Shown piece by piece: positions 1 to 16,945 of a DNA stretch of 64,000 bases. The notes under the pieces are model-generated. The model was not told the origin of the DNA. It saw only the letters and a list, made by a program, of their open reading frames with translations, and did not search any database. The stretch's first letter is position 1, and every line of letters begins with the position of its first letter. Position numbers and translations under genes: made by a program. This stretch comes from Protula sp. h YS-2021. Lineage: Eukaryota > Annelida > Polychaeta > Sabellida > Serpulidae. The stretch is from NCBI GenBank assembly GCA_949752745.1, contig OX457027.1, positions 15,305,916 through 15,369,915 of the forward strand, written 5' to 3'.

Positions 1-135
1 TGGTATTTATATCTTATAATGAAAAATTTAATCATCAGTTGTACTTAATGATTTGTTACTATTCACTAACAAGGAATAACACAACTTTATGTAACTCACC
101 CGCGCAGCTAACCTGCTAATACCCATTCCACTCAC

Positions 136-4702
<4,567 letters not shown>

Positions 4703-5004
4703 CGTGTCGCCTTGGGTGAGGAATGACTGGCAGACTGGTGCTCAAACCGTTCCTTATGATAGGGAACGATGTGTGTGTGTGAAATAGATTAATATATATC
4801 AATTGGCGATAACCCTAAGATGACTATGACAGTTGGGGAGTGTGAATTAGCCACCAGGGGAGGTTGGGGGGGGGGGGGGATGAGGGGTGTTTATTGGGCA
4901 CAGCTAAATTATTTGCCAAAACACATTTAATAGCAAGTGACTAACGATGTTATCATTGGCAAATTGGGATGGGTTGAATCACTTGGTTAGTCTTATAATC
5001 AGCT
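4703..5004. other. 5' flank of the carboxypeptidase gene
   Basis: Upstream of the start codon. I see a short G-run (4867-4879) and a TG run but no convincing TATA box or promoter motif. Confidence 0.4.
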
Positions 5005-5167
5005 AGGAAGGAGGGGGCAGGGGTGTATTGTGGCGGAATGGAGGGGGCAGGGGTGTATTGTGGCGGGAAGGAGGGATCAGGGGTGTATTGTGGCGGAATG
5101 GAGGGGGCAGGGGTGTATTGTGGCGGAATGGAGGGGCAGGGGTGTATTGTGGCGGGAAGGAGGGGGC
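5005..5167. repeat. 30-bp minisatellite, about 5 copies
   Basis: Unit GAGGGGGCAGGGGTGTATTG plus TGGCGGAATG, nearly perfect. Small frames on both strands are repeat translations. Confidence 0.92.
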
Positions 5168-5789
5168 CATTTTGAAAATTTTAGAAAATTTACTAACTGG
5201 TAGAACACATCTTTGAAAGAGCAAGCGAATTAAGGAAATGTGACGTATTGATCCCCTTAGGCTTTCTCACCAGAATTTATTTTCTCCATGTTACGGGGAT
5301 TTTGATTAAATTGTAGTGATTTTATAATATGGTAACCTACTTCTAATTGCATGAAATATCCTTCCATTTTTGAGTATTTGAACGCCCTTCGGAACAGAAA
5401 AAAAGACAATGGGGGTGATTTTGTTCAAATGCATTTGTGTTTTGGGTAAACAGAACAGGTGTTTAAGCAAGCTTTAATTATCTGTAATAAAAGGATTCTG
5501 GACATGAATAAACACTTGAAGAGAAGAAGTTTAGCCATATTCTTCCCATAATCCATTACAACTGAACACTTCTCTCTCCCACATCAAAGAGGACACACTC
5601 GTTACTCGCTTATCAATAGATGGTTCTTATCTCTGAGGTTATGACCTTATCTCTCTATGTAGGACATATGATTGGACTGTTACAGCTCACAATAACATCT
5701 CAAACAGGTGTGACATTCCCAGACTGATTATGCCACAATGGGAGCGACCAAATAAAAATTTACAGCAGAATATCCCTACGCTGCTACAT

Positions 5790-6878
5790 CTCGATAAGAC
5801 CACTCTCAAATCAAGACCACTTTTCTACGGCGCCTCTGCCAAACATGTTTTAGAATAAGACCACCCTCAAATCAAGACCACTTTTCTACGGCCCCTCTGC
5901 CAAACATGTCTTAAAATAAGGTCACCCTCAAATCAAGACCACTTTTGTACGGCCCCTCTGCCAAACATGTTTTAAAATAAGACCACCCTCAAATCAAGAC
6001 CACTTTTCTACCCCCCCCCCCCCCTCTGCCAAACATGTCTTAAAATAAGGCCGCCCTCAAATCAAGACCACTTTTCTACGGCCCCTCTGCCAAACATGTC
6101 TTAAAATAAGGCCACCCTCAAATCAAGACCACTTTTGTACGGCCCCTCTGCCAAACATGTTTTAAAATAAGACCACCCTCGAATAAACACCACTTTTCTG
6201 TGGCCCCTCTGTCAAACGTGTCTTAAAATAAGGCCATCCTCAAATCAAGACTACTTTTCTGCAGCCCCTCTGCCAAACATGTCTTAAAATAAGGCCGCCC
6301 TCAAATCAAGACCACTTTTCTACGGCCCCTCTGCCAAACATGTTTTAAAATAAGACCACCCTCAAATCAAGACCACTTTTCTACCCCCCCCCCCCCCCTC
6401 TGCCAAACATGTCTTAAAATAAGGCCGCCCTCAAATCAAGACCACTTTTCTACGGCCCCTCTGCCAAACATGTTTTAAAATAAGACCACCCTCGAATAAA
6501 CACCACTTTTCTGTGGCCCCTCTGTCAAACGTGTTTTAAAATAAGACCACCCTCAAATCAAGACCACTTTTCTACCCCCCTCTGCCAAACATGTCTTAAA
6601 ATAAGGCCGCCCTCAAATCAAGACCACTTTTCTACGGCCCCTCTGCCAAACATGTTTTAAAATAAGACCACCCTCGAATAAACACCACTTTTCTGTGGCC
6701 CCTCTGTCAAACGTGTCTTAAAATAAGGCCATCCTCAAATCAAGACTACTTTTCTGCAGCCCCTCTGTCAAACGTGTCTTAAAATAAGGCCACCGTCAAA
6801 TCAAGACTACTTTTCTGCAGCCCCTCTGTCAAACGTGTCTTAAAATAAGGCCACCGTCAAATCAAGACCACTTTTCTG
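5790..6878. repeat. 61-bp satellite, about 18 units with variant classes
   Basis: Unit AAATCAAGACCACTTTTCTA, then CGGCCCCTCTGCCAAACATG, then TTTTAAAATAAGACCACCCTC. Variants recur in order: a poly-C unit, a TACGGCC unit, then a GAATAAACACC/CTGTGGCC unit, which suggests block-wise amplification. No gene. Confidence 0.93.
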
Positions 6879-6885
6879 CAGAAAA

Positions 6886-8035
6886 AAAGACAGATAACCC
6901 GAAACCACCATGCGCTAACTATATCTATCCTGCAAAGACTTGTCTTAATAAAAAGATGTTTGTTTCGAATAAAATTATTTTTTTTTTTTACTTTCTTTTA
7001 TTCATTGTATACGACTCTACTAACGTTTGTTTTTGCGTTAGAACATCGATGCATCCCTCTGCTTAAAAACATATGTATTGTTGCGGACAGATGTGTCATA
7101 GCAACCTGCTGTGTGATGGTTGCCAGGTTATGCGATTGGAAACAAAGGAACATCAAATTTAAGTACTTTAGGAGTATATCTCCTTTGACCAGGTCCTCAC
7201 ATTTTCCGAAAAGCATCGCAAATTTTTAAATCAAGATGATAGTATTGCTAACATCCCGCACAGGGGGCAGACGATCGAAGGCGATTATCCTCTGCCATGT
7301 ACAAACCTTTATATAAGTGTCGCAGTAAATACTAGGGAAGCTGTTACTTGCTTTATTACTTCTATACTCATTCTAGTGTTAAGTATCTGTTCACTCAACA
7401 CACAGCTGATAACAAACCAGCGGAGTTAAAATTCGTCGCTTCGGTAGGCTGAACAAAGTTGTGTGCTTACTATGAAAACACTTACAAAATAGGGCTTTCA
7501 CATAGTATACATATATACAAACAAGTAAATAAACATACACACCCTGTGTAAAAAAAGTGACATTCTGTTAGTTCTCTTGTACTTTTTGTAAGCTGTCATT
7601 GGTCATGTATAATAGACCCGGATGACAGAGTATGATAGCTTCGGTTATCGCCCATCTATAGTCAAACCTATTATCATTATTTGCTCATGTTGTTGTTTGT
7701 ATCATTTACAGCTCATAATATTCATAAAAGCCTTTTTAGTTCTGCCCCTAAATAACAAAACGTTTGGTTGCATGATTTTCCCTTACCATACACAACAAAT
7801 AGAAGTGTGTTGCTTTTACATAATTATTCGTACCTCAATGTTTTCCATATATATTTTACATTTAAGACATATCATATTACATCTGTGAATTGAAATGCAA
7901 GAATTGAGGGTGAAAAATAAAACCTAAATAGTTTACAGCTAAATATTAAATCAGAGGGGGCCACCTTAGTCACAAATACGTGCAAGTTCATGACAGGGTC
8001 TATTAACAGCGATTTCTTTTGAATGACAAAACCAC
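6886..8035. other. AT-rich intergenic DNA
   Basis: I see no recognisable gene, RNA or transposon. Short frames lack family motifs. Confidence 0.4.
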
Positions 8036-8044
8036 TAACTATAC

Positions 8045-8335
8045 TTTCTGAGGGGCAACAAAATACCTGTTGGAATACGTACAGTCCTTTGAGCAGAACA
8101 AAACCTGTTTGAATGTGAACAGTCACTTGAGCAGAACAAAGCCTTTTTAGATTTGGACGGTCTTTTAAACGGAACAAAACCTGTTTGAACATGGGCAGTG
8201 CCTTGGGCGGAACAAAACCTGTTTGAATGTGAACAGTTCTTAAAACAGAACATAGCCTGTTTGAATATGGAAAACCCTTCAACAGAACAAACCTGTTTGA
8301 ATACGGACAGTCCCTTAGGCAGAACAAAACGTTTC
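8045..8335. repeat. ~38-bp minisatellite, about 8 copies
   Basis: Degenerate unit AACAAAACCTGTTTGAATAT, then GGACAGTCCCTTGGGCAG. The 151- and 100-residue minus-strand frames here are repeat translations. Confidence 0.85.
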
Positions 8336-8339
8336 ATTA

Positions 8340-11300
8340 TTCATTGTTTCATTATGTTATAAAACAGGAATAAGTAGTGGTGAGGATACCCAATATCATG
8401 GGAATAGTTTCACAAAGTACCCATTGTATGGTACTATGTTATTACACTTGGAAAGTGTCACTTTGGTTTTCGCGTATCTCGTAAAATAACTCGCATTGCA
8501 ACAAATTAGAAATTTTACAGTTCTGGCGCTCTGTGAATTTTTGAGGCAAAAGATGCATTGGATGTTGTGTTTTATCGATAATAATGTTACACAGCACATC
8601 ATTGATAACAAAGCAGGATTAGCCTTAGAACGATAAACAGAGTGTGCTTACATAAGCAGCAAATTTTTGTTTTTGTGGCGCGCTGCATGAGGTAAGAAAA
8701 TTCGGACTATTGGTACCAAAGCAGGGATACAAAAACAGAATGTTTTACATTTTGTCAACAATTCTTAACTTCCTCCCTCTCCCTCCTCTTTTTGGCTCGG
8801 TTCAGAATATTAGAATGTATTCACCCGCTGAACTTATTTCAGATAGAAGAAATCAGTGAACTTTTCGAATTGCCAAACTTAAGAGACCTTTCAAGTTACC
8901 TTACATTGCAGCAATATTCTTTCAAATGAATCGCTTTTACAGGAGTAGTGTTTCTGACTTTTCATTTTTTTTGAGGGGGGGGGGTCTTTATGCTACATAC
9001 AGTCTTTACCCGAATATTCCTATCGCTTTGAAGACTAAGAGTCCCTACCCTCCCCAGCTTCGTTTATTGCGCTGACTTATTATTCGCATTAATTCGTTAA
9101 AGGTTTTGATTAATATAAATGATAGCAATGTAGAAAGTTTCCAAGTGTATAACTTCGCTTAGATACACGTTCAAGTTTTCTCTCAAAACAGCTTATGGTC
9201 ACAGGTTGATGAAACAAGTCAAGTCTTTGTAAAACTTGCGAGGCTTACAGTTTGCTGGATAAAACTACTTGAGTTGACCATAATTGTTGGTTAATTATTA
9301 AAGTGTCACACAATCACATCGTTTTGCTGGATGGTAATGTGATTTGAGGCCTGCCGTTTTCATTTAAGCCCGATTTTTCTCATTTGTGAAGTCCGACATA
9401 TGCCCTTTGAGATCAAAGTGTACGATGGCCTCAAATGCTCGGTGGAGGGTTTCCAAAGGGGACAATAAAAGCCTCAAATAAAAAAGTTGGGCAACAGATC
9501 ACATCAATGCCCCAGTAAAACATATGGCTAGTATTATTATCAATATATGAGAGACGCTTCCCTCTTTTCACCTTTTCAGAATTATGTATTCAACTAAAAA
9601 ATTTCAGGGGACCACCCAGTACCACCTGGCTAGCGTGGGTAGCCATTGCTTTTTTGAAACGACCTCTAAACGCGGAGTATTAATCTTGCAACAATATCTC
9701 CCTATTTGTTTGAAACGAGGAGTATTGAATGAAAATCGTGCTTTTTAAAAAGAAATTGGCCGTCCGCGAGGACCACGCCTAGCTCCAAAACGAACCCCAT
9801 CAGTTTTTTGAACATGAATGATACCATATATGATACCCAGTGCCCCCCTCCTATTGGGAGAAAGATGTAATCCTGAGGGCCTTTTTACAACGACACACTT
9901 TTTGTTTACATGTTGATCTTTTTTATTTCAAATACATTCTTTAGCAAGTAATTTTCCTCTGATGGTTTTACAAATATCGGACATCATTACAATGTTTACG
10001 CATTGTTTAGAATTATAACGTTCTTTTACAACGTAGCTCTGAATTTCGTGATAAACTTTCAATATGTTGGTAAATTTCAATATGTTGGTAAGAATTTTCA
10101 CACACTTCGTATACGGGAAGTCATTTCATGTAAAACTGAGAAGGAAGAAACTGACACAGCACGCACAGCTATAGTCAAGTACTTGAATAATGGAAGACTG
10201 AACAGAGTGTTTCGCCTGACGTAGTTAAAAGGCAAATACCTGCTGAAACAGTCGTAGCATAGCCTATTTATGTACTATCACAGTTATCTTTTGATTGGAT
10301 TGCTCTTTTGTGCTACTTAACGATGCTCCTTAATACTTATACTGTCAGTTCACGTCTGTTTTAGATTGCTGTATATAGTTACGACATTTAATTATGAAAC
10401 TAGATCTGTAATTGCATTATCTTTGAAAGAATTACTCTCAGGTTGCACTCAATTACACTCACGACTTCAGGCCTTTTAATTGTAAAATTCTATCCGTAAT
10501 GCATCTTTGAAACAATTACTCTCATATTATGCAAACGTAATTCAGTAATACACCTTGCTTATAAATCGATATAACCAGCACTTCTGCACGCATCGAACAG
10601 AATTCCAAAGAAATAGCTTACACTTTTCTGATTCGGATAGTTGAGAAACAATGGCAATATCTAAGCCAAGTATTGATACTTATCATGACAAACGTAAATG
10701 AAAATAGATTTTATTTTCCTAAATCAATAATATATTTAAAAAAAACGGTGCAATGCTGTAAAATAATCGTTTAAAGTTATAAAGGAGATTTAGTGACAAG
10801 TCTTGACTATGAAACGATAGACACAAGAACCAGGGCATCAAACGGAATCCCTTGTAAATAACTCGCATGATAGCTTGGTCTTTAATCATTCGTCGTTGAG
10901 AAAAATGGCAATGTCTTCAAAACATTGGTACTTATTTTTTTATGTTCAATGTAAATGTAAATAAAAACAGGACTACATAATAGTTGAAAGTTTCATTACA
11001 TTAACAGCTAAATAACTAGATTATTATCTCATATAAGTTATATTGAAAAGAAACGTTTTACGTCTATACTGAGCATCGTTTCATTGTAAACGTAGACAAA
11101 TGGCATTACTCAACTACCAGGGAGCTGAAATAGAAATGCCCTGCCTTCATGTTTGTGTTCTGGATTTCGGTAAAACTAAACAGTTTTCTTTCTTTGAGCG
11201 GAGTGTTGTTTTTTATGTTATGTAGGGTACGAGTAACTCTCTAATGTCATACGATCAACTTTTCCCTTTTTCACTGATTCACCGAATGATGTGCCGTTTT

Positions 11301-12755
11301 AGAAGACCATAATCACATTCCTATAATCCATTCGGAGACGGGATAAGAGCATATAAATTCCAATGCCTTCAGTACCGGTTTATTTAGTTAACTTACCATA
11401 GTCCCTGGACGCTCCTATGGCAACATGCATTTTGTGTTAGATTGGTATAATGTGCACAGAAGGTATAATGGCAAGGAACAAAAATAAAAATTCTTTGATT
11501 TGAAACAAGGTGTCACTGTCATAAAACAGCTTGTAGGTAATTACGCTATAAAAGTGTTTCTGTTTTCTACTCAAGCTGGCAGCTGTAATACTGAAGTATT
11601 TTCGCGTCACCGCGTGACAGCAGCCTATGCAATTATCCCTATATGAGATGGGCACAGCAAAAATAGGGCAAAAAAGCGTAGCCTTTTAGGAGAACATCAG
11701 GCGACTTGAGCAGGAAAAGGATAATTGAAAGCTATTAAGGACGGAAGTTAATCTATCAAAGTTTACTATCTGAGAGAAAAAGAACATTGTTTTTCCATAC
11801 ATTTATACGGACCAAATAGAGAATTAAAAGAATTGGTTTTTTTGCAACCACAAGGTGAAGATAAAACTTGTGGCTTCTGCACTTCTTTGTACCTTTCTTT
11901 GCAGACATCTTCCAGTTTCAAACTGCGAGAAATTATTTAGCTTGCAATGGGTTACCAAATTCTTTCTTTGAAATTAAATTTATAGCAGTTGTTTGTAGTA
12001 TATATTTAATATTTAGTTTAATTTTTAATATCCATTACAAATGGAAGTGTGCTGTTAAACTGCTGTATCATTTGACACACAACAAATCATATCTTTGATA
12101 AAGAACCCTTTGCATTAGCCAAGATTTTTATGCCTATGAATACTATCATTACACTATGGACAAAGAAACAAACAAACTACAAGGCACAATAGAAGGGTAC
12201 CATTTACAACTCTTACTATTTGTAAACTCGTTTGTGATCAGTCTTGATTCATCAGCCTATTGTCAATTCCGCCATTTCAGTTTTGGCAGTTGACCTTCAT
12301 TTAAACGGTTCATCAAACAAAAAGGTCCGTCTCATGGGACAAAATTCTCTTCACAAACTGACAACAATCACATGAGGTACTTCAACTTGGTTCGGTTGAT
12401 ACCACCATAATGTCAGAGCTGCTCCTCTTTCTTTCAGCTAATAGTTGATAGTCACGCAGCTTATCGTAGTTGTACCGTGACATGCAGAACGCTCCATACA
12501 TTTCTTGTTTTTTTCTGAGGACTGAAAATTTACTTCTGCTTGTACTTATCTGCGAATCTCACAGCGAGTTTTGTTCTGTCATGTATTTACACATTATCAG
12601 TAAAGCATCAAGTAAGAGCTTTCCGATTGATTTAAACAAAAACAAAACATCACTGTTCTTGTTTATTTAATTGGTTATTTGTTGTTGTTTTGAGGCAGCG
12701 TATCGTTCTAAGACAAGAAAAATAACAAAAGTTGTATGTTACTTTAAAATATGAC
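8340..12755. other. AT-rich DNA without recognisable genes
   Basis: 4.4 kb with only short frames and a G-run near 8975. A 22-codon frame at about 9400-9470 (MPFEIKVYDGLKC...) reads protein-like but is too short to call. Confidence 0.4.
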
Positions 12756-12756
12756 T

Positions 12757-12796
12757 AATTTCAGAGAATCACACTTAATGCAGAGACATCAGTTAC
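12757..12796. repeat. Left flank copy of LINE target sequence
   Basis: AATTTCAGAGAATCACACTT.. resembles 14094-14133 (about 75% by eye) on the other side of the LINE. It is either a long diverged target duplication or two units of a tandem repeat split by the insertion. Confidence 0.5.
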
Positions 12797-14090
12797 ATTT
12801 CATTTCATTTCATTTTTTGGTTTATTTCTGAAGAAAATTACAAAACAAAGTTTGCACAATTATATCACGTTATGATGAAAAAAGACAATTTTAGATTCAG
12901 ATTCAAAAAGGGACAAAGCATAAGCTGAGCTTGTTTACTGCTTGTCAAATACAATATTTATATGTATACGCAAACCACTTCTAAAAGAACAAAAAAACTT
13001 TAAATTTCAATTTTTTGGCTATTGTTTTTAGTTTACAATTTTTCGTTTTATATGCTAAAACATACTACCCAGCAGGAACGTACTCAACCGAAAACACAAA
13101 AGACATATGCAGTACAACTATTAACAACTATAAGACTTTGTAAAGCGCAAATATATCTCTAGGTTATTAGGTCGTTTATGAGGAGATTCACATAGAATTT
13201 AACTGAGATTTAAACAATTTTAAGCTGTTGATATTCTTTAAAGCGTCTGGTAGTGAGTTCCAGAATTTTTCTCCTATTTTAATGACACAGTATTGCTTTA
13301 ACGTAGTTCTTACATAACAACTTAAGAATTGTCCGTGTTGTTTTGTTTTTCTTTCATCTTGTACATTTACATTAAAATAGCATTGCATATGTCTAGGGAG
13401 AAGGTTATATTTTGCTTTAAGCATGATAACTAGTGTTTTAAATTTGACGATAAAAGGTTAGCAATTTTAAAGAATGAAACAATTGTTGAGCATGTGTCAG
13501 TTTAGGTGCCTTATTAGTAATCTTATAGCTCTCTTTTCTAGAATGAAAAAAAAACACCTTGTGTTAATTTTGTGGGTGTTGCTCCAGACCTCTATGCAAT
13601 ACATCAAAGAATTGAGAAAGAATGTACAATAAATCATATACGTAGCATTAAACTAAGCTTATTAAGCTTATTTAATTTGAACAACGTATTTAATTTTTTA
13701 AATTCTTCATTGATTATTTTTTCAATTTCCGATACATTTTTTCCTTGTGTAAGAAATATTTGTATCATCTGCAGACAGAATAAATTTTAGCAACTTTGAA
13801 ACATTCACAATATCATTAATAAGACAAGTAATTTTGGACCTAAAGCAGAGCCTTGTGGGACACCACAGATTTCATTAGATATAGTAGAAACAAAGTTTTC
13901 GATCTGAACAAATTGCTGACGATTTACTAAATAACTTTCCATTCAATCCATTCAATTGAGATACCTTTGAGATGCCTCTTATACCATAACAGCTAAGTTT
14001 CTTGAGAAGAAGACTGTTATTTATCATGTCAAACGCCTTTTTAGATCTTTGAATACCCCTATCGTTGCATGTTTTTATCTACAGCGCTAC
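12797..14090 (-). mobile_element. 5'-truncated non-LTR retrotransposon (LINE) with broken reverse transcriptase
   Basis: Minus-strand RT remains in order. Near 14050-14000: GVFKDLKKAFDMINN, then LLLKKLSCYGIRG (palm motif A region). At 13869-13836: CGVPQGSALGP (motif B). At 13778-13761: LSADDT, where the active-site box usually reads FADD. At 13424-13188: a C-terminal tail with EKFWNSLPDALKN and LKLFKSQL, typical of Jockey/CR1-like LINEs. Frameshifts fall between motif B and the ADD box and earlier, so it is a pseudogene. The 3' end (12797-12815) is a short AAATG repeat, a common LINE tail. The endonuclease and ORF1 are missing, which fits 5' truncation. Clade is not certain. Confidence 0.87.
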
Positions 14091-14093
14091 ATG

Positions 14094-14200
14094 AATTCAA
14101 AGATAACACTAAATACAGAGATATCACTCACATAAATTCAGAGATTACACTAAATGTAGCGAATTTACTTATATGAATTCAGAGATTACACTAAAACAAA
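14094..14200. repeat. ~38-bp tandem repeat (TTCAGAGATTACACTAAA)
   Basis: Three diverged units to the right of the LINE, related to 12757-12796 on its left. Confidence 0.65.
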
Positions 14201-16417
14201 AACAATCCAGAAAATTAAGTAAAAGTAGAGTTCTTTAGCAAAGTTTAAGTACAACCTATAATTTGGTGGAATGACTGACAAAATCAAACCGCAATAAATC
14301 AGAACCATAAATTTTAGACTTATCTCTTACGCTAACTCAAACGTGGTTTTCGAGATACAGAGATCACGTGACCCATGACCATAATAGCCAAAAAATTACC
14401 GAAAACCTTATCCTGACTTGAAATGTAGTGTCTCATAAGTGAGTTATGACCTTGAAGGCCAGACTACGACCGTGTTACAGTTACGTTATACGTCATATGG
14501 CTGGTGTTAACATTAACGTGACTTATGATCTTGAAACTAAACCATCAAAATGTCTCTTAGTTTATACTGCAAAGAGACTGGAATCAGATAAAGATCAAAT
14601 TGCATTGTCTCGAACCTTGTTCAAAACATTTTAGGGTAACTCTGCGTTGTCTGCAGTCTAACTTTTGGCCTGCAAATTTGTGGCCAATAAAACTGTGGTT
14701 TTCACGACATTTGATCATCCTCAATAATTTTTGCAGAAATTGTCTCCCGGCGTCGCAACAGCACTTGAGGAGCTTTGTGAAACTATTCTAGCTCGATTAG
14801 TGGCGTTCACCATGATCTAACTTTGGTATTTGCTGTTGCATTGAAAATAATTTTGATTTAAGCGAAACACCATCACCAACTGCAATTGTGAACGTTGCTG
14901 TCTTCGTAAATAGCATAGGAGTAATTTTCTTGAAACAATCCAAGACTCGATAAACGCTTTTCCAAGGAAAAAAGAAAGCATTAACTGGTAAAGTATACCC
15001 TTCGTATACGCAACCGGTTTTTTTCAAGTAGGGAATCCTTCGTTCAAGCATAGCTACTGGCTAGTTGAAAGATTTTGAAGTAGCTGCTCTATCATGTTAT
15101 CATCACATCTCTCCCGGACATACTGACCCGATTGTCACCAAATGTGTAATATTTTACATAAAACTGTTCACTTTTATCTTTAATTTACTAGTTTTTTCAG
15201 TTTCATAGTGATATAAAGAGACCAAAATCATGAAAGTTTAACGAAAAATGTACCCATTTAGCATGATACATTACAGTATTGTCTCGAATACAGACAGCTC
15301 CAGTACAGGAGCATTGATGAGTCATGGCGAGTTTTGCACACAGTATATTCAGACCTAGGAAACAACATCTAGTGTTTATTGGAATAATTAAGTACAGATT
15401 TTTAATTCATGTATATAATGTGCATATGTAGTATCAACTTGAGATTTTGTATCAGTCTTGCTTCTTTCATTAAGTAAAAACTGCTGGGAATGTTTCAGAA
15501 TAATTTGACTTCTTATGTTTGGTTGGCATAATTGTGACTTTTCATCTATTTTTACTTATGCTTTCATTGGAAGAATAAATTTTAGCAAAACACAGTTGCA
15601 TCACCAAACTTGTGTTACTTTGATAATTTCGCCCCGTCTGAGAAACTATCTTTTATGATTAAAAAAGCATTGTCGGAATGTTAAAACGGTGTTATATTTA
15701 TTACAGTTTTGGTCAAGTTTTGAAGAGTTTGCTTTTGTAAATTGGTTCGTGTTTTACAATAAATATGGTGGATATAAATATTTATAAACATTCTTAAGCC
15801 TGACGCTTGTAGCTCAACTTTTGAGTTAAATATTTGTTCTGCTCTTGTAATGAGTACTTTGTGTGTCTTATTTTCAAATGATACGGTGTACACTGCCGTG
15901 TTCCTCCATTGCCAAAATATAACTCAAAGTTATTATAGTTGTCTCGACAAAATATTCCTAATTCCCTTCTAGGCTACTCTTAATTGTGAAAACAGGCGAA
16001 TAACTGAAGCAGTAATTGCATTACAGGACTAAGATCACTTTTTCAGAAAAACATTTTGTCACTTTCCTCTCCTTAATACAATTAAATCTAACTTGCAGTG
16101 TAGTTCAGGGACATTCCTTCATTTAATGTATGGATACACCACATAAAGATAAAAAAATAATAAAATCATTAACCTGTAAATGTGCTTTAGAAACAGGTCT
16201 TGCACTAATTTCGGTGCTCAGTGTCATTGATTAGTCACAGTGAACGACGACAGTGCATAAATAGGAAAGTAATGTTCAAACAAACTTACCTGAGTAGAAT
16301 ATTACAATAAGACACGATAAAATTCTTTTAAACGTCTTATCCGCATGTACATCATAAATTAAAAACTATATTTGACCAACCTGTTATGACTACTGAGAGC
16401 TGCATGCTAGTATACCA
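14201..16417. other. AT-rich DNA without recognisable genes
   Basis: Only short frames without motifs. Nothing supported on either strand. Confidence 0.4.
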
Positions 16418-16945
16418 AAATTTTAAACTAGAACCTCACTTCGCTAGCCAAATGTTAAACACTTGACAAAAAATACTTCCTTCAATGGGTTATTTCTTGA
16501 ATAATATATTGCAAACGACACAGCTTGAATACGCCTTATAAGCCGAGTAGTGTTTGGTTTCTGTTGACTCAAGGCTTTATTGACTGATCTAGAATACGCC
16601 GTGTTATCTATTTACGCAGTGAGCACAAAGCTCACTGAGCAACTGTGCGTCATGTGGGTTAAATGCTACGCATTTACTTGCAAAAATACACTCTTTTCAC
16701 ATGGCGTTTTAACAAAGAAAACGTAATCAAAGACGAAAATAAAAAGTGACATGCACATGTTCAGATCAAGCTCTTCATAATTCCTAAGTTTCATGGTCGT
16801 AGGGCCCATAGTGAAGAAGAAGAAGAAGAAGACACAAAAAATCGGAAAAAGTGCCAAGAAGAAAAAAAAGGACGAATTTTGCTCGCACAAATTCATATAA
16901 CCCTTGCAGGCCAAAGGCTTGTCAAGTGTTAAATTACAGTAGAAG
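16418..16945 (-). repeat. 525-bp dispersed repeat, copy A
   Basis: Inverted relative to the copy at 28153-28672. Subterminal inverted motifs CACTTGACAA (16459) and TTGTCAAGTG (~16918-16928) mark a MITE-like body, but homology between copies runs ~35-40 bp past them on one side. The stretch translating as LDKPLACKGYMN in both copies is DNA-level conservation of the repeat; no gene is inferred. Confidence 0.75.
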
